The notes under the pieces were generated by a model, which saw only the letters and a program-made list of their open reading frames with translations, did not search any database and was not told the origin of the DNA. The translations under genes and the position numbers were made by a program. This document shows positions 25,789 to 35,932 of a stretch of 64,000 nt of DNA, one piece after another (within the stretch, counting starts at the first letter, position 1; each line of letters begins with the position of its first letter). This stretch comes from a bacterium (GTDB taxonomy: Bacteria > Bacillota_I > Bacilli_A > Izemoplasmatales > Izemoplasmataceae): assembly GCA_018400875.1 (NCBI GenBank), contig JAGYLV010000002.1:59663-123662 (forward strand). The letters are read 5' to 3'.

Positions 25789-28700
25789 TTACATTTCAAA
25801 TAACGATATTTGGGTATCTTCAGGAAGTCCTTGGAAAACGTCTAAAGCGAGTAACTTATCGAACGATGTTTTCGTGAGAAGGGTGCGTTTTTTGAGATCT
25901 TCTTGCGACATAAACGGACTTTCCCCGCGGGCCAAGACAATGGATTCAGCCACTTTAGCGCCCAGGCCATCCAGTGCCATAAACGGTAAAATGAGACCGG
26001 TTTGATCGTCCGTGATGACGAAATCACGGGCGAGTGATTTTTCCATGTCGATGGGGTAAAAGGAAAATCCCCGTAACGTCATTTCATGGGCGACTTCTAA
26101 GACCGTGAGTAACCGCTTTTCAGTGTCGGTGGCGCGGTTGCCTTTGGCTTCAATGCTCTTCATTTTTTCGTGAATGACCGAAGGCCCGCCGATGAAGCTG
26201 ATCAGATCAAAGTCTTTCGCACGCTTAGAAAAGTACGCGGCGTAAAAATAGATCGGCTTATAAACTTTAAACCAAGCAATTCTTAAAGCCATCATGACAT
26301 ACGCTGTGGCGTGGGCTTTGGGGAACATGTATTTTATCTGTCCACACGACCAAATATACCACTCCGGCACCTGATGGTCACGCATGATGGCTTGGTAGCC
26401 CTCCCATGCATCGATGTCTTTGGATGGTTTTCCTTTCCGGATAAACTCCGAAAGTTCAAACGCGACTTCTTTTTTTAAGCCCCAATCAATGAGGTTCACC
26501 ATGATGTCATCACGGCAACCGATGACTTCTTTAAAGGGCACTTGCGGATAGGTTTTATGTTTGCCCGATACTAATAATTCCGCGTTATTAAGCCAGACAT
26601 CCGTCCCGTGAGAAAGCCCAGATATTTTGACGATATCGGCAAAACTATTGGGTCTGGCCGCATGCAGCATGCCCCGGACAAATTGAGTGCCCATTTCGGG
26701 AACCCCGAAACTGGCCACACTTGACCCCAGCGTCTTCGCATCCAGGTCAATCGCTTCCGTGCCAGACAGTAAACTAAATACTTTGGGATCGTCTAAAGGG
26801 ATATCTCTGGCATCGGTGAACGAAAAATCTAAAGGATTGGCCTTCACGTGATCCATCAAGTATTTAATCATCGTCGGATCATCATGGCCTAACACGTCAA
26901 GTTTAAACAGATTCGCTTCAAACGAGTGGTAATCAAAATGCGTGGTGCGCCACGCACTACTTATGTCATCGGCGGGGAATTGGACTGGAGTCACGTCGTA
27001 AATATCTTTATCCTGCGGGACGACCACAATGCCACCGGGGTGTTGACCAGTGGAGCGTTTGACCCCGGATATTTTTTGGGCCCGCCGGTCGATTTCGGCT
27101 TTTCTTAAGGTGAGATTTTCTTTTTCTAAGTAGCCTTTGACATAGCCAAACGCGGTGCGTGAGGCCACGGTGGAAATCGTCCCCGCCCGAAAGGCGCGTT
27201 CTTCCCCGAAAATCGTCCGGATGTATTCATGCACCTCCGCTTGATAATCCCCCGAGAAGTTGAGGTCAATATCGGGGACCTTATCGCCTTTAAATCCTAA
27301 GAATGTTTCAAACGGAATGTCATGCCCATCACGGATTAACGGCGCTTGACAATGGGGACAAGTTAGCGGCCTTAAATCAAATCCGCTGCTGACTTTTTCC
27401 AGTTCTTTTTGGTAAGGCATTTCTGCGGGATCTATGGGATAGGTTTCTAAGTCTTCGGGGGAGCGTTTAAAACTGAAAAAATGACACGTCGGGCACGCGT
27501 AATGGGGGGCCAAGGGGTTGACTTCGGTGATCTGCATGAGCGTGGCGATAACGGACGAGCCCACACTCCCTCTGGAGCCAACTAAATACCCTTCGGAGAG
27601 GGATTTTTGCACGAGTAAATACGAGATGTAATAAACCGCCGAGAATTGGTTATCGATGATGCTTTTTAACTCTTTATCAATCCGGTCTTGAACATAGGGA
27701 TGCGGAGTCTTCCCATAGCGATTCGTCGTGGATTCAGTGACGACATTTTTTAACGCTTCCACCGCACTGGGGATGCCTTCTTTCGCTAAAAAGTCATCTT
27801 TAGGCGCGTAGAGTTCATTCTTAAATGGGGTGACATCCCCCACTTGATCGATGAGGTGATCGACATTATCAATGACGATGGCTTCTTGCGTTTCAGCGTC
27901 TAAAAAGCTGAACGCTTCCAGCATTTCATCGGTGGTTAAAAAGTATTGTTTGGGCGGGCGTTGATTGCGCGCGAGCGCGTGATAGCCGCCGCCGACAATC
28001 GGCGTTTTGATATAAATATCACGGTATTTAAAGCCTTCTTCTTCGATGTGGTGGGCATCTGAGGTCGCAATCACCGGGATATCTTGATCCGATGCGATCC
28101 TTATGATGCGTTTCATCATGGCTTGAACCGTGTTTAAAAGTGCTTCTTCACTTGCACCTGCTGCCAGTTCACGGTCAAATAAATGCAAATAATCTTTCGG
28201 AGGTTGGAGTTCAATGACGTCGTAACGGGACATGATGGCTTCAAGCCTGGTTTCATCTTTATTGAGTGCGACTTCAATGAAATCCGAATGCATACACCCA
28301 CTGGAAATCATCAACCCTTCTCGGTATTTCGATAAGGTATTGAAACTTAAGACGGGGCCAGCACTAAAAAATTTCGTATGCGCATCACTGATCAGTTTAT
28401 ACAGATGCTTAAGGCCCGTATCGTTTTTCACCCACACGGTGACGTGGGATTTTCTGGCATGTTGGGACGCTTTCGCACCAGGATAAAGCGTTGCGGCCTG
28501 TTTTAAATCCCCTAAGGTTTTAAGGCCCTTCCCATGGAGATCTGAAAGCATGCTTTTGAATATTTCCGCCGTCGCAAAGGTATCCGCTTCCGCGCGGTGA
28601 TGCTGGGTGAGTTCCACGTTAAAAAATTTAGACACCGCTTTTAAATTAAAGCGTTTAAGTTTATCCCCGTAGAGTTGACGGGCCATTTGTAACGTATCCA

Positions 28701-30249
28701 CCGATTCAAAGGGGTGGTCTAAAAGCCCATGTTTTTTCATGTGCGCGTGGATAAAATCCACATCAAATGGCGCATTATGCGCCACCAGTATGGCGTCGCC
28801 AATAAACGTTTTGAAGGCTCTTAACGCATCGGAGACATCGGGCGCACCGATGAGCATCGCATCGGTGATGGAAGTGAGTTCGGTGGTAAATGCGCTGAGT
28901 GGTTCGGAGACTTGAATGAACGTATCAAAGCGTTCGGTGGTTTGCTGGGCTTTCATTTTGATCGCGGAAATTTCGATGATGTGGTCGTTTAAAATCGAAA
29001 GTCCTGTCGTTTCAATGTCAAAGACCACAAAGGTTTCTGCCATCAGTTCGGTGGTTTTTTCACCGCGATAAAGCGCCAAGGCTTCATCAAAATAAACACT
29101 GAGTTCAGCGCCATAAATGGGTTTAAGGTCCGTGCCTTCGACCGCGTGATGAAAGGCAGGGAAGGCTTGAACCGTGTCATGGTCCGTCAGCGCGATGGCC
29201 CGGTGATTGAACCGATCGGCCGCCGCCACATAATCTTCAATGGAATCGATGCCATCTAAGGCAGACATTTTCGTGTGTAAATGCAGTTCGGACCTTTTTT
29301 TCGGGGCATTATCTTCACGCCAGGCTTTTTCGACGGGGTATTTGGATATTTCTACCGTTTGGGCGGTGATTACCACTTCTTGGGCATAATTATCAAAGTG
29401 GGCTTTGCCCTCGACTTTGACGAGATGCCCCACCTCAGCGTGTTGCATGAACTGATCATCGGCTTCATCGCGGATAAACTTCTTGACGTAAATGGCATCA
29501 TCCGCATCGCCCACCACCCATGTTAAAAGGGTCATATCATCGCGGAGTTTCCGGCGGTCGACACTGTATATTTCGCCTTCAAATTTGAAGGTTTGATTGC
29601 GGTAAGCACTCGTGTATTCACTCAAGTCTTCTTCGGTGATGGGGATATCTTTAATCTGGTGTTTGATGACATCCACGGTGCGGTCTTCAAAGCTTAAAAA
29701 ACTTTGAACTTTATGGGCTTTGGCGCGCTTTTTCTCATCTTCTTCATCGATTTTTTGAATGCGATCCGCAATCAGACTTTCTTTTTGGCGTTTAAACACA
29801 TAAGAAAACACAAAGCCAAAACGGTTCACAAACCGGTGAAGTTCTTCTTCCCAGCTCACCACAAAATCCGCATCCGCGGGCAAGGTAATAATGATGTCTG
29901 ATCCGCTTAAAGAAAGGTCAAATTGTTGCAATGATTCAAAACGGGGTTTTTCAACGACCAAGAGCGCAAGTAAATATTCAAATGTCGCTAAAGTATCTAA
30001 TCCCTCCAATGAATCATAGGTGTAATTAAAATCCACCGTCTCCACATGGGAAAGCTGCGCGGGAAGTTGAATTAAACGCTCGTGAAACAATTGGAAAGCA
30101 TCCAGAGATGGCACGTTCTGAAAACGGATATTAAAAAACCAAGCCTTCGTTTTCTTATCGACATGGAGCGCATCGAGAACACCGGGCGTGGTGAATGTCG
30201 TTTCATCGAGATTTAAAAGGCTCAGGAGTGTGTGAAATTCGCTTGTCAT
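25789..30249 (-). CDS. polC: DNA polymerase III alpha subunit, PolC type
   Basis: The replicative polymerase of Firmicutes and Mollicutes, 1486 residues. Domains in order: N-terminal helical and OB region (about 1-320), PHP domain split by the exonuclease (SELHLHTKMSALDG, ALTDHDTVQAF), the 3'-5' exonuclease (FVVFDIETTGLS...HNAPFDVDF), then the polymerase core with GYLVGSRGSVGSS, a zinc site (YACPTCHF and LTCPHCQAP) and PDIDLNFSGDYQ. A normal TAGGAGG start and extended -10 lie upstream. It heads the operon with the Bax1 and pepF genes. Confidence 0.98.
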   Translation of the reverse strand: MTSEFHTLLSLLNLDETTFTTPGVLDALHVDKKTKAWFFNIRFQNVPSLDAFQLFHERLIQLPAQLSHVETVDFNYTYDSLEGLDTLATFEYLLALLVVEKPRFESLQQFDLSLSGSDIIITLPADADFVVSWEEELHRFVNRFGFVFSYVFKRQKESLIADRIQKIDEEDEKKRAKAHKVQSFLSFEDRTVDVIKHQIKDIPITEEDLSEYTSAYRNQTFKFEGEIYSVDRRKLRDDMTLLTWVVGDADDAIYVKKFIRDEADDQFMQHAEVGHLVKVEGKAHFDNYAQEVVITAQTVEISKYPVEKAWREDNAPKKRSELHLHTKMSALDGIDSIEDYVAAADRFNHRAIALTDHDTVQAFPAFHHAVEGTDLKPIYGAELSVYFDEALALYRGEKTTELMAETFVVFDIETTGLSILNDHIIEISAIKMKAQQTTERFDTFIQVSEPLSAFTTELTSITDAMLIGAPDVSDALRAFKTFIGDAILVAHNAPFDVDFIHAHMKKHGLLDHPFESVDTLQMARQLYGDKLKRFNLKAVSKFFNVELTQHHRAEADTFATAEIFKSMLSDLHGKGLKTLGDLKQAATLYPGAKASQHARKSHVTVWVKNDTGLKHLYKLISDAHTKFFSAGPVLSFNTLSKYREGLMISSGCMHSDFIEVALNKDETRLEAIMSRYDVIELQPPKDYLHLFDRELAAGASEEALLNTVQAMMKRIIRIASDQDIPVIATSDAHHIEEEGFKYRDIYIKTPIVGGGYHALARNQRPPKQYFLTTDEMLEAFSFLDAETQEAIVIDNVDHLIDQVGDVTPFKNELYAPKDDFLAKEGIPSAVEALKNVVTESTTNRYGKTPHPYVQDRIDKELKSIIDNQFSAVYYISYLLVQKSLSEGYLVGSRGSVGSSVIATLMQITEVNPLAPHYACPTCHFFSFKRSPEDLETYPIDPAEMPYQKELEKVSSGFDLRPLTCPHCQAPLIRDGHDIPFETFLGFKGDKVPDIDLNFSGDYQAEVHEYIRTIFGEERAFRAGTISTVASRTAFGYVKGYLEKENLTLRKAEIDRRAQKISGVKRSTGQHPGGIVVVPQDKDIYDVTPVQFPADDISSAWRTTHFDYHSFEANLFKLDVLGHDDPTMIKYLMDHVKANPLDFSFTDARDIPLDDPKVFSLLSGTEAIDLDAKTLGSSVASFGVPEMGTQFVRGMLHAARPNSFADIVKISGLSHGTDVWLNNAELLVSGKHKTYPQVPFKEVIGCRDDIMVNLIDWGLKKEVAFELSEFIRKGKPSKDIDAWEGYQAIMRDHQVPEWYIWSCGQIKYMFPKAHATAYVMMALRIAWFKVYKPIYFYAAYFSKRAKDFDLISFIGGPSVIHEKMKSIEAKGNRATDTEKRLLTVLEVAHEMTLRGFSFYPIDMEKSLARDFVITDDQTGLILPFMALDGLGAKVAESIVLARGESPFMSQEDLKKRTLLTKTSFDKLLALDVFQGLPEDTQISLFEM

Positions 30250-30272
30250 TTACGGCCTCCTATTTACTCATA

Positions 30273-30281
30273 AGTATACCA
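30273..30281 (-). promoter_or_regulatory. Extended -10 promoter of polC
   Basis: TGGTATACT on the minus strand, 24 bases before the polC ATG. Confidence 0.55.
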
Positions 30282-30301
30282 AAAACCCCCCTTTTTTTCG
30301 C

Positions 30302-30325
30302 ATAAAAAAAGTAGCTTACGCTACA
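30302..30325 (-). terminator. Terminator after rpoZ
   Basis: GTAGC/GCTAC stem that includes the rpoZ stop codon, then seven T on the minus strand. Confidence 0.82.
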
Positions 30326-30539
30326 ATTTTTTTGTAAAATCGATTTTGACTTTACCGGCTTGAATTTCTTCTAACGCGATGCCGACAGGTTTGGAGCATT
30401 TGGCTTTAATCACACTGTCATCATGCTCTTTAAGCGCTTTGGCTCTGAGGGCTGAGGCATAGGCAAGCTTATATTTCGAATCAATCTTTTCCAACAATAA
30501 ATCGATGGATGGATACCTGAGTCCTTCTTTATTTGCCAT
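30321..30539 (-). CDS. rpoZ: RNA polymerase omega subunit
   Basis: A 72-residue omega chain with [29 protein letters not shown], the conserved N-terminal core, and a C-terminal [16 protein letters not shown], as in Firmicutes. The start at 30539 is preferred because AGGAG stands 6 bases before it. The ATG 6 bases earlier would lie within the spacing region. It overlaps the end of gmk by 11 bases, the usual gmk-rpoZ pair. Confidence 0.92.
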   Translation of the reverse strand: MANKEGLRYPSIDLLLEKIDSKYKLAYASALRAKALKEHDDSVIKAKCSKPVGIALEEIQAGKVKIDFTKKL

Positions 30540-31164
30540 TGGCATCTCCTACTTCTAACATCGTTCGATATGAGTGAATCGAACGTTCCGTTTTGGCGTG
30601 TTCCGCCCGAACGATGGCGATGATTTTATCGGCGGCGTTGTGGACGTCGTCATTCACTATTATATAGTCATACTTGTGCGCAAGCAAGAATTCTCGCTCG
30701 GCTTTATCCATTCGGTTGACCACGGTCGTTGGATCTTCCGACCCACGGGATAACAAGCGGTTGTATAAAGCTTCTCTGGAAGGCGGGGCAATGAATAAAA
30801 AGACCGCATCAGGCATTTTTTCTCTCACTTGAAGTGCGCCTTCGACTTCAATTTCTAAAACGACTTCGCTGCCCGCATCTAAATACGCATCAATTTTATC
30901 TTTGGGGGTGCCATAATAGTGCCCAACGAATTCGGCATATTCTAAGAAGGCTCCCGCTTCAATGCGACGTTCAAATTCTTCTTTGCTGACAAAATAATAA
31001 TCGACCCCATCAACCTCGCCCTCTCGAGGAGGGCGCGTGGTCATTGAGATCGAATAAACAAAATCGTGTTCATCAAATTCAAAGAGAGCCTTTCTAACGG
31101 TTCCCTTACCGACTCCAGAAGGCCCACTGATGACAATCAATAATCCGCGCTGATTAAGCTTCAT
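30529..31164 (-). CDS. gmk: Guanylate kinase
   Basis: Phosphorylates GMP to GDP with ATP. The 211 residues show the P-loop [11 protein letters not shown] near 13-23, the GMP-binding [21 protein letters not shown] block, and [11 protein letters not shown]. It is first in the gmk-rpoZ operon, with AGGAGG before the ATG, and is divergent from rqcH. Confidence 0.97.
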   Translation of the reverse strand: MKLNQRGLLIVISGPSGVGKGTVRKALFEFDEHDFVYSISMTTRPPREGEVDGVDYYFVSKEEFERRIEAGAFLEYAEFVGHYYGTPKDKIDAYLDAGSEVVLEIEVEGALQVREKMPDAVFLFIAPPSREALYNRLLSRGSEDPTTVVNRMDKAEREFLLAHKYDYIIVNDDVHNAADKIIAIVRAEHAKTERSIHSYRTMLEVGDANGK

Positions 31165-31284
31165 AAAGCCTCCTGTATGGTATATTTAAACATATCTTAA
31201 CACGTTTTAAACGCTACTAAAAGCCCTTTTGCTCGATTTTTCATTTGATTTACAAATTATTTTCATTCCCCCCGAGGTTCTTTC

Positions 31285-32877
31285 ATGACATTTACTGGGC
31301 TCACCCTGCATTATGCGAAAGATGATCTGGCTGGATACTTACCAGCTCGATTTCAAAAAATCCAGCAACTGTCCAGTGGTCAGTGGCTTTTTCACATGAA
31401 AGGCACTCAAAGCTTTAAATGGTACATTGACATCACCCCGCAACATGCGCGAACGCACCGCACAGACCTAGATTTTCCTCTTAAAGAAGGGCTTTCGACA
31501 CTGGGCCAGCGGATGAAAAAATGGTTTTTAAATGCCCGGTGTGTCGCGCTCACCCAATACGGCACAGACCGCGTGCTCGTCGCGGAAATTAAAGGGACCG
31601 ATGAACTCTTTGAAAAGAAAACGTATTACATGGTTCTTGAATTTTTTGGCAAAGACGCCAATTTAATCATTACCGATGACACGTGGGAAATCTTAGATAT
31701 CTACCGGCCCGGTGGGAGTTTATTCAACCACCCAAGAGTCGTCCACATTGGCGCGCATTACACGTGGCCGCCTAAGACTAAGGCTTCGCCGTTTGATCAA
31801 GCGGCGGTGGATGATTATTTTAAAGATCCGACCCCCGCTGTCCATACCGTGTTTGAAGGATTTTCTAAACCTTTAGGTGAAGCGCTCAAAGAAAAAGCGC
31901 CCACCCAAGAGGCCTGGTTTGACGCGTTAAATCACCCTAACTTTTACGAAAAAGATGGTCGGTTTCATTGGTTTGGGCCGGAAGCGACCTTATCGTTTCA
32001 AGCGTGGGCTGACGGCCGGCTCAAACAAATCTTTGAAGATAAACCCTATGATACCCGTTTAAAATCCCTACAAAAAACCCTGCAAAGAAAACGTGATAAA
32101 GCGATCAAAAAAGTGGGCTTGCTCACCCAAGAAAAAAAAGATGTCACGAAGGCCGATGCGTTCACACAAAAAGGCCAACTCCTCATGCAAAGTCCTGATA
32201 AACACGTCAAAAAAGAATCTGTGACCGTTTTAGATTTCACCACGGGAGAGCCTGTCACGTTTTCCCTAGACCCGAAAAAAACCGTCATGACCCATGCCAA
32301 TGATGCGTTTAAAAAGGCAAAAAAGCTCAAACAATCGATTCCCCATATCGACCAACAAATCCGCATCACCCAACGTTTAATTCAAGATTTAGATGCCGTC
32401 ATCGATCAACTCAATTACGCCGATCAAGCGTCTTTAGAATCCATTTATGAGGATTTAGCCAAGGCGCATATTATTAGGACGTCCCGGCCTAAAGGAAAAA
32501 GACCCAAAGCGAAACCGAAAATCTTTCAAGGGGATTCCGCGTTGATTTATGTCGGACAAAACCACGAACAAAACGCGGAGCTTACACACCGGTTTGCGCA
32601 CAACAATTGGTGGTTTTTACACGCGAAAAATGTTCCGGGCGCGCACGTCATCATCGCGGATGATAATCCGAGTGATCAGACATTAGAAGCCGCCGCGCAG
32701 CTGGCGGCCTATCATTCAAATCTCAGACATTCTCCAAAAGCCGAAGTCGATCTCACCCGCATTAAAGATGTGAAAACCATTAAAGGACAGCTTTCCAGCC
32801 GAGTGAAACTCAAAAATGAACGGGTTATCATCGTCCCTGGGGATCTCCCCAACATTCCGCAAAAAAAAGGCTCGTGA
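31285..32877 (+). CDS. rqcH: Ribosome quality control protein RqcH (NFACT family, FbpA-like)
   Basis: Binds stalled 50S-nascent chain complexes and recruits tRNA-Ala to add C-terminal alanine tails. Within 530 residues are the NFACT-N domain (1-about 200, with VLEFFGKDANLII), a helix-hairpin-helix and coiled-coil middle (about 260-400), and the C-terminal NFACT-R domain with NNWWFLHAKNVPGAHVII. Annotation as a fibronectin-binding protein is common for this family but secondary. Monocistronic; GAGG lies 7 bases before the ATG. Confidence 0.93.
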   Translation: MTFTGLTLHYAKDDLAGYLPARFQKIQQLSSGQWLFHMKGTQSFKWYIDITPQHARTHRTDLDFPLKEGLSTLGQRMKKWFLNARCVALTQYGTDRVLVAEIKGTDELFEKKTYYMVLEFFGKDANLIITDDTWEILDIYRPGGSLFNHPRVVHIGAHYTWPPKTKASPFDQAAVDDYFKDPTPAVHTVFEGFSKPLGEALKEKAPTQEAWFDALNHPNFYEKDGRFHWFGPEATLSFQAWADGRLKQIFEDKPYDTRLKSLQKTLQRKRDKAIKKVGLLTQEKKDVTKADAFTQKGQLLMQSPDKHVKKESVTVLDFTTGEPVTFSLDPKKTVMTHANDAFKKAKKLKQSIPHIDQQIRITQRLIQDLDAVIDQLNYADQASLESIYEDLAKAHIIRTSRPKGKRPKAKPKIFQGDSALIYVGQNHEQNAELTHRFAHNNWWFLHAKNVPGAHVIIADDNPSDQTLEAAAQLAAYHSNLRHSPKAEVDLTRIKDVKTIKGQLSSRVKLKNERVIIVPGDLPNIPQKKGS

Positions 32878-32889
32878 GAGCTTTTTTTT
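32861..32889. terminator. Bidirectional terminator between rqcH and thrS
   Basis: GGCTC/GAGCT around GTGA with a run of A on the left and T on the right. The loop contains the rqcH stop codon. Confidence 0.88.
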
Positions 32890-34813
32890 ATTGCGTTCTA
32901 GATTTTTGGGCAACGTCTTTCGCCAGGTGGTCCATCCACGTTTCCACCGAAACGGTGTGTTGGTCGGTGGACCCATAGCGTCTAAAGGTGACGGTTTTAT
33001 CGGCGACTTCTTGATCGCCAATGACGAGTTGATAAGGAATCTTTTGCGTCTGCGCATCCCGAATTTTATAGCCGAGTTTTTCATCCCGGACGTCGGTTTT
33101 GACGCGGTATCCCGCATGCAACATGGTTTGATGAAGCTCACTCGCATACGCACCGTGAATGTCTTCATTGACCGGGATGATGATCATTTGAACCGGCGCT
33201 AACCACGTGGGGAATGCCCCTTTATATTGTTCGAGTAAGATACTCATCAAGCGTTCAAAGGTGGAAATATATCCGCGGTGAATGACCACGGGACGTTCTT
33301 TTTCACCGGATGCATTGATGTAGTTAAGATCAAAGCGTTCGGGGAGTAAAAAGTCGAGCTGGATGGTAGACATCGTGATCATATGACCGAGCACGGTCTT
33401 CACTTGAAAATCAATTTTAGGGCCGTAAAAAGCGGCTTCACCTGGGACTTTTTTATAGGTGATGTTCGCATCTTTTAAGACATCTTCTAAAATCGATTCG
33501 GCAAGATTCCATAGGGTTTCATTGGCATGGAATTTCGCTTTTGAATCATCGCGAGTCGCAAATTCGATGTAGGCAATCTCTAAGCCTAGATCGGCAATCG
33601 CCGTTTCAATTAGTTCGTAGGCACTGATCACTTCTTGTTTGATTTGATCGGGACGTACGAAGATATGCGCATCGGTCAAGGTCATCGCCCGGACCCGTTC
33701 TAACCCGGTTAACGCCCCACTGGCTTCATAGCGATGTTGGGTGACGATTTCAGCGTACCTTAAAGGAAGGTCACGGTAACTGCGTAAATCGGATTGGAAT
33801 ATTTTCATATGATGCGGACAACTCATCGGCCTTAAGACAAAGGTTTCACCGTCTTTTTCCATCGGGGGGAACATGTTTTCTTGGTAATGATCCCAGTGGC
33901 CACTCGTTTCATAGAGGTGTTTCGTGCCTAAGACGGGGGTGGATACGTGTAAATAACCCGCTAAGCGTTCTTGTTCATAGACATAATCTTCTAACACTTT
34001 GCGGATGGCATAGCCGTTGGGCAGCCAGGTTGCTAGGCCTTGGCCGACTTCACTGTTGAGCATGAATATTTTTAATTCTTTACCGAGTTTCCGGTGGTCG
34101 CGTTCTTTGCGTTCTTCTAAGATGGCTAAATGCGCGTTTAAATCTGCTTCTGAGTACCAAGATGTTCCGTAAATCCGTTGCATCATCGGGCCACTTGAAT
34201 CGCCTCTAAAATACGCCCCCGCAAGTGAAAGCAATTTAAAATGTTTGATTTTACCCGTAAAGCCGATGTGGCCGCCCCGGCATAAATCAATGAAATCGCC
34301 TTGTTGATAAAGCGTGATGGCATCCCCTTCCGGGATGGCTCCAATTAAAGTGGTTTTATAAAAATCATTTTTGAATAGATCAAGGGCCGCCTCACGGGTG
34401 ACTTCTTTTCGCATCATCGCATGGTTTTCTTTGACATGACGGCGCATTTGATTTTCAATTTTTAATAAGTCTTCTTCTTTTAACGATTCATCCAAGGCCA
34501 CATCGTAATAAAACCCTTCTTCAATGGCCGGACCCACGCCAAATTGAGCATTCGGATATAGCGTTTTGATGGCTTGCGCCATCAAATGGGCGGTGGAGTG
34601 ATTGAGAATTTCAAAGGCGTCTGCGTCACTTTGGGTAATCAAGCGAATAGCCCCGTCTTCTTCAATCGGCCGGTTCAAATCATAAAGCGTGTCATTGACA
34701 AAAGCCCCGACGACCTTTTTGGCCAGAGATGAAGATATATCTTTGGCGACATCGAGAGGACTGAGCGGGGATTCATACGTTTTCTTTTGACCATCGGGAA
34801 ATGTGAACTGCAT
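32888..34813 (-). CDS. thrS: Threonyl-tRNA synthetase
   Basis: Class II synthetase, 641 residues from the ATG at 34813, which follows TTGGAGG by a normal distance; a longer frame adds four residues that overlap this site. Domains: TGS (1-60), editing domain with HSTAHLMAQAIK and the later SLAGAYFRGDSSG zinc-like site, catalytic core with RPMSCPHHMKIF zinc ligands, and the C-terminal anticodon-binding domain. It is controlled by the T-box leader upstream. Confidence 0.97.
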   Translation of the reverse strand: MQFTFPDGQKKTYESPLSPLDVAKDISSSLAKKVVGAFVNDTLYDLNRPIEEDGAIRLITQSDADAFEILNHSTAHLMAQAIKTLYPNAQFGVGPAIEEGFYYDVALDESLKEEDLLKIENQMRRHVKENHAMMRKEVTREAALDLFKNDFYKTTLIGAIPEGDAITLYQQGDFIDLCRGGHIGFTGKIKHFKLLSLAGAYFRGDSSGPMMQRIYGTSWYSEADLNAHLAILEERKERDHRKLGKELKIFMLNSEVGQGLATWLPNGYAIRKVLEDYVYEQERLAGYLHVSTPVLGTKHLYETSGHWDHYQENMFPPMEKDGETFVLRPMSCPHHMKIFQSDLRSYRDLPLRYAEIVTQHRYEASGALTGLERVRAMTLTDAHIFVRPDQIKQEVISAYELIETAIADLGLEIAYIEFATRDDSKAKFHANETLWNLAESILEDVLKDANITYKKVPGEAAFYGPKIDFQVKTVLGHMITMSTIQLDFLLPERFDLNYINASGEKERPVVIHRGYISTFERLMSILLEQYKGAFPTWLAPVQMIIIPVNEDIHGAYASELHQTMLHAGYRVKTDVRDEKLGYKIRDAQTQKIPYQLVIGDQEVADKTVTFRRYGSTDQHTVSVETWMDHLAKDVAQKSRTQ

Positions 34814-34821
34814 AACTTCCT

Positions 34822-35031
34822 CCAAATAAAAAACGCCCTCATTAAAGGACGAATAGTTTTCGTGGTACCACCTTTATTCTCAATATAAATATTGAGCACT
34901 CTTGGGTGTGTAACGGACACGACCGGAATGATTAATCATTCGCCCAAAAGGAAGTAAGGATTCGACATTCGTAGCTTCCACCATCCTACGTCGCTTAAAG
35001 GATCGATCCCGTTTGCCCTTTTGTCAGGCTT
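34822..35031 (-). promoter_or_regulatory. T-box riboswitch leader of thrS
   Basis: GGTGGTACCACG at 34861-34872 on the minus strand is the T-box. CGTCCTTTAATGAGGGCG with a T run follows as the terminator, and a strong CTCAATAT/ATATTGAG stem III precedes it. The Thr specifier triplet could not be fixed by eye. Confidence 0.92.
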
Positions 35032-35037
35032 AAATGT

Positions 35038-35066
35038 AGTGTATAAGGTGATATGCACCTTGTCAA
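35038..35066 (-). promoter_or_regulatory. Predicted promoter of thrS with an inverted repeat in the spacer
   Basis: Perfect TTGACA (35061-35066), 17 bases, TACACT (35038-35043). The spacer contains a perfect inverted repeat, AAGGTG-ATATG-CACCTT (35045-35061). The -35 lies just after the dnaI stop. Confidence 0.72.
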
Positions 35067-35067
35067 G

Positions 35068-35931
35068 TTAAAACGCCAAGGGCTCGGCCAAGGCTTGAAT
35101 GCGTTCGATGATCCTAAAGGCTTTGAGTTGTTCATTTTCACTGCCCCCGCCGGTGAAATGATCAATGAGTTTTTTGGGGGGGATGTTGGACGTGAAATAG
35201 GTCAATTTTTGATCGAGCAAGCGGTGTTGCAAGATGGGGCCTAAGACTTCATCCCTCACCCAGGCGGAATACCCTTCTCCGCCCAAATCATCGAGCATTA
35301 AAATATCGGTTTTTTTAAGCGCCGCAATCCTGGTTTCTAAGGTGCCTTGGTCGATGGCACTTTTGATTTCTCTGGCAAAATCCGGGTAATACATTAAGGT
35401 GACGTGATATCCCGCCAGGGAAAACTGTTTGGCCGCCGCGGCCAGGCCATAGGTTTTACCCGTCATATAAGGCCCATATAAATATAGGCCTTTGACGGTT
35501 TCACCGAGTTTGAGGGCATGCATCGTCTGCATGATTTTTAGGTAATACTTTTGTCTGGATTCACTGTCTTGACGAAAATCTGAAAGCGTCGCATTGAGTA
35601 AAGTTTTAGGCATCGTGGATGCGTCCATATAGGCCGTTTGATTGGCGCCTGCTTGGTGTTTTTGGAGGGTTTCACAGGGCACATACGAAAGGGTAATACG
35701 GCCACTTGAAAATCCTAAGACTGGCTGGTAGGCATTTTCTGGGTCTAGTGAATTTTTCTCACAGTTGTGCATGTCTTGTTTGTATTGGATGAGTTCAGAA
35801 AGGCCCGCTTTAATCGCTTCATACGACACATCATAGGCCATAAAGAAGGGCTTGAGCGATGCATCTTCAGACAGTTCATCCGCGCGTTTTTCAACAAGCG
35901 ATTCATCGACTTTAAAGGCGTATGATTCCAT
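35068..35931 (-). CDS. dnaI: Primosomal protein DnaI (helicase loader)
   Basis: AAA+ ATPase that loads the replicative helicase with DnaB and DnaD. An N-terminal helicase-binding domain holds a zinc-site candidate near the CEKN and PCETLQKH cysteines. The C-terminal ATPase carries Walker A YGPYMTGKT and Walker B ILMLDDLGGE, with sensor TSNI. The start at 35931, directly after the dnaB stop, gives 287 residues; the frame continuing to 36090 only shadows the end of dnaB and is Arg/Pro-rich. It is the last gene of the polA-to-dnaI series, next to thrS as in Bacillus. Confidence 0.92.
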   Translation of the reverse strand: MESYAFKVDESLVEKRADELSEDASLKPFFMAYDVSYEAIKAGLSELIQYKQDMHNCEKNSLDPENAYQPVLGFSSGRITLSYVPCETLQKHQAGANQTAYMDASTMPKTLLNATLSDFRQDSESRQKYYLKIMQTMHALKLGETVKGLYLYGPYMTGKTYGLAAAAKQFSLAGYHVTLMYYPDFAREIKSAIDQGTLETRIAALKKTDILMLDDLGGEGYSAWVRDEVLGPILQHRLLDQKLTYFTSNIPPKKLIDHFTGGGSENEQLKAFRIIERIQALAEPLAF

Positions 35932-35932
35932 A

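Noticed and set aside
35045..35061. Terminator of dnaI
   Set aside because: The perfect repeat has no T tract on the minus strand and lies within a good promoter.
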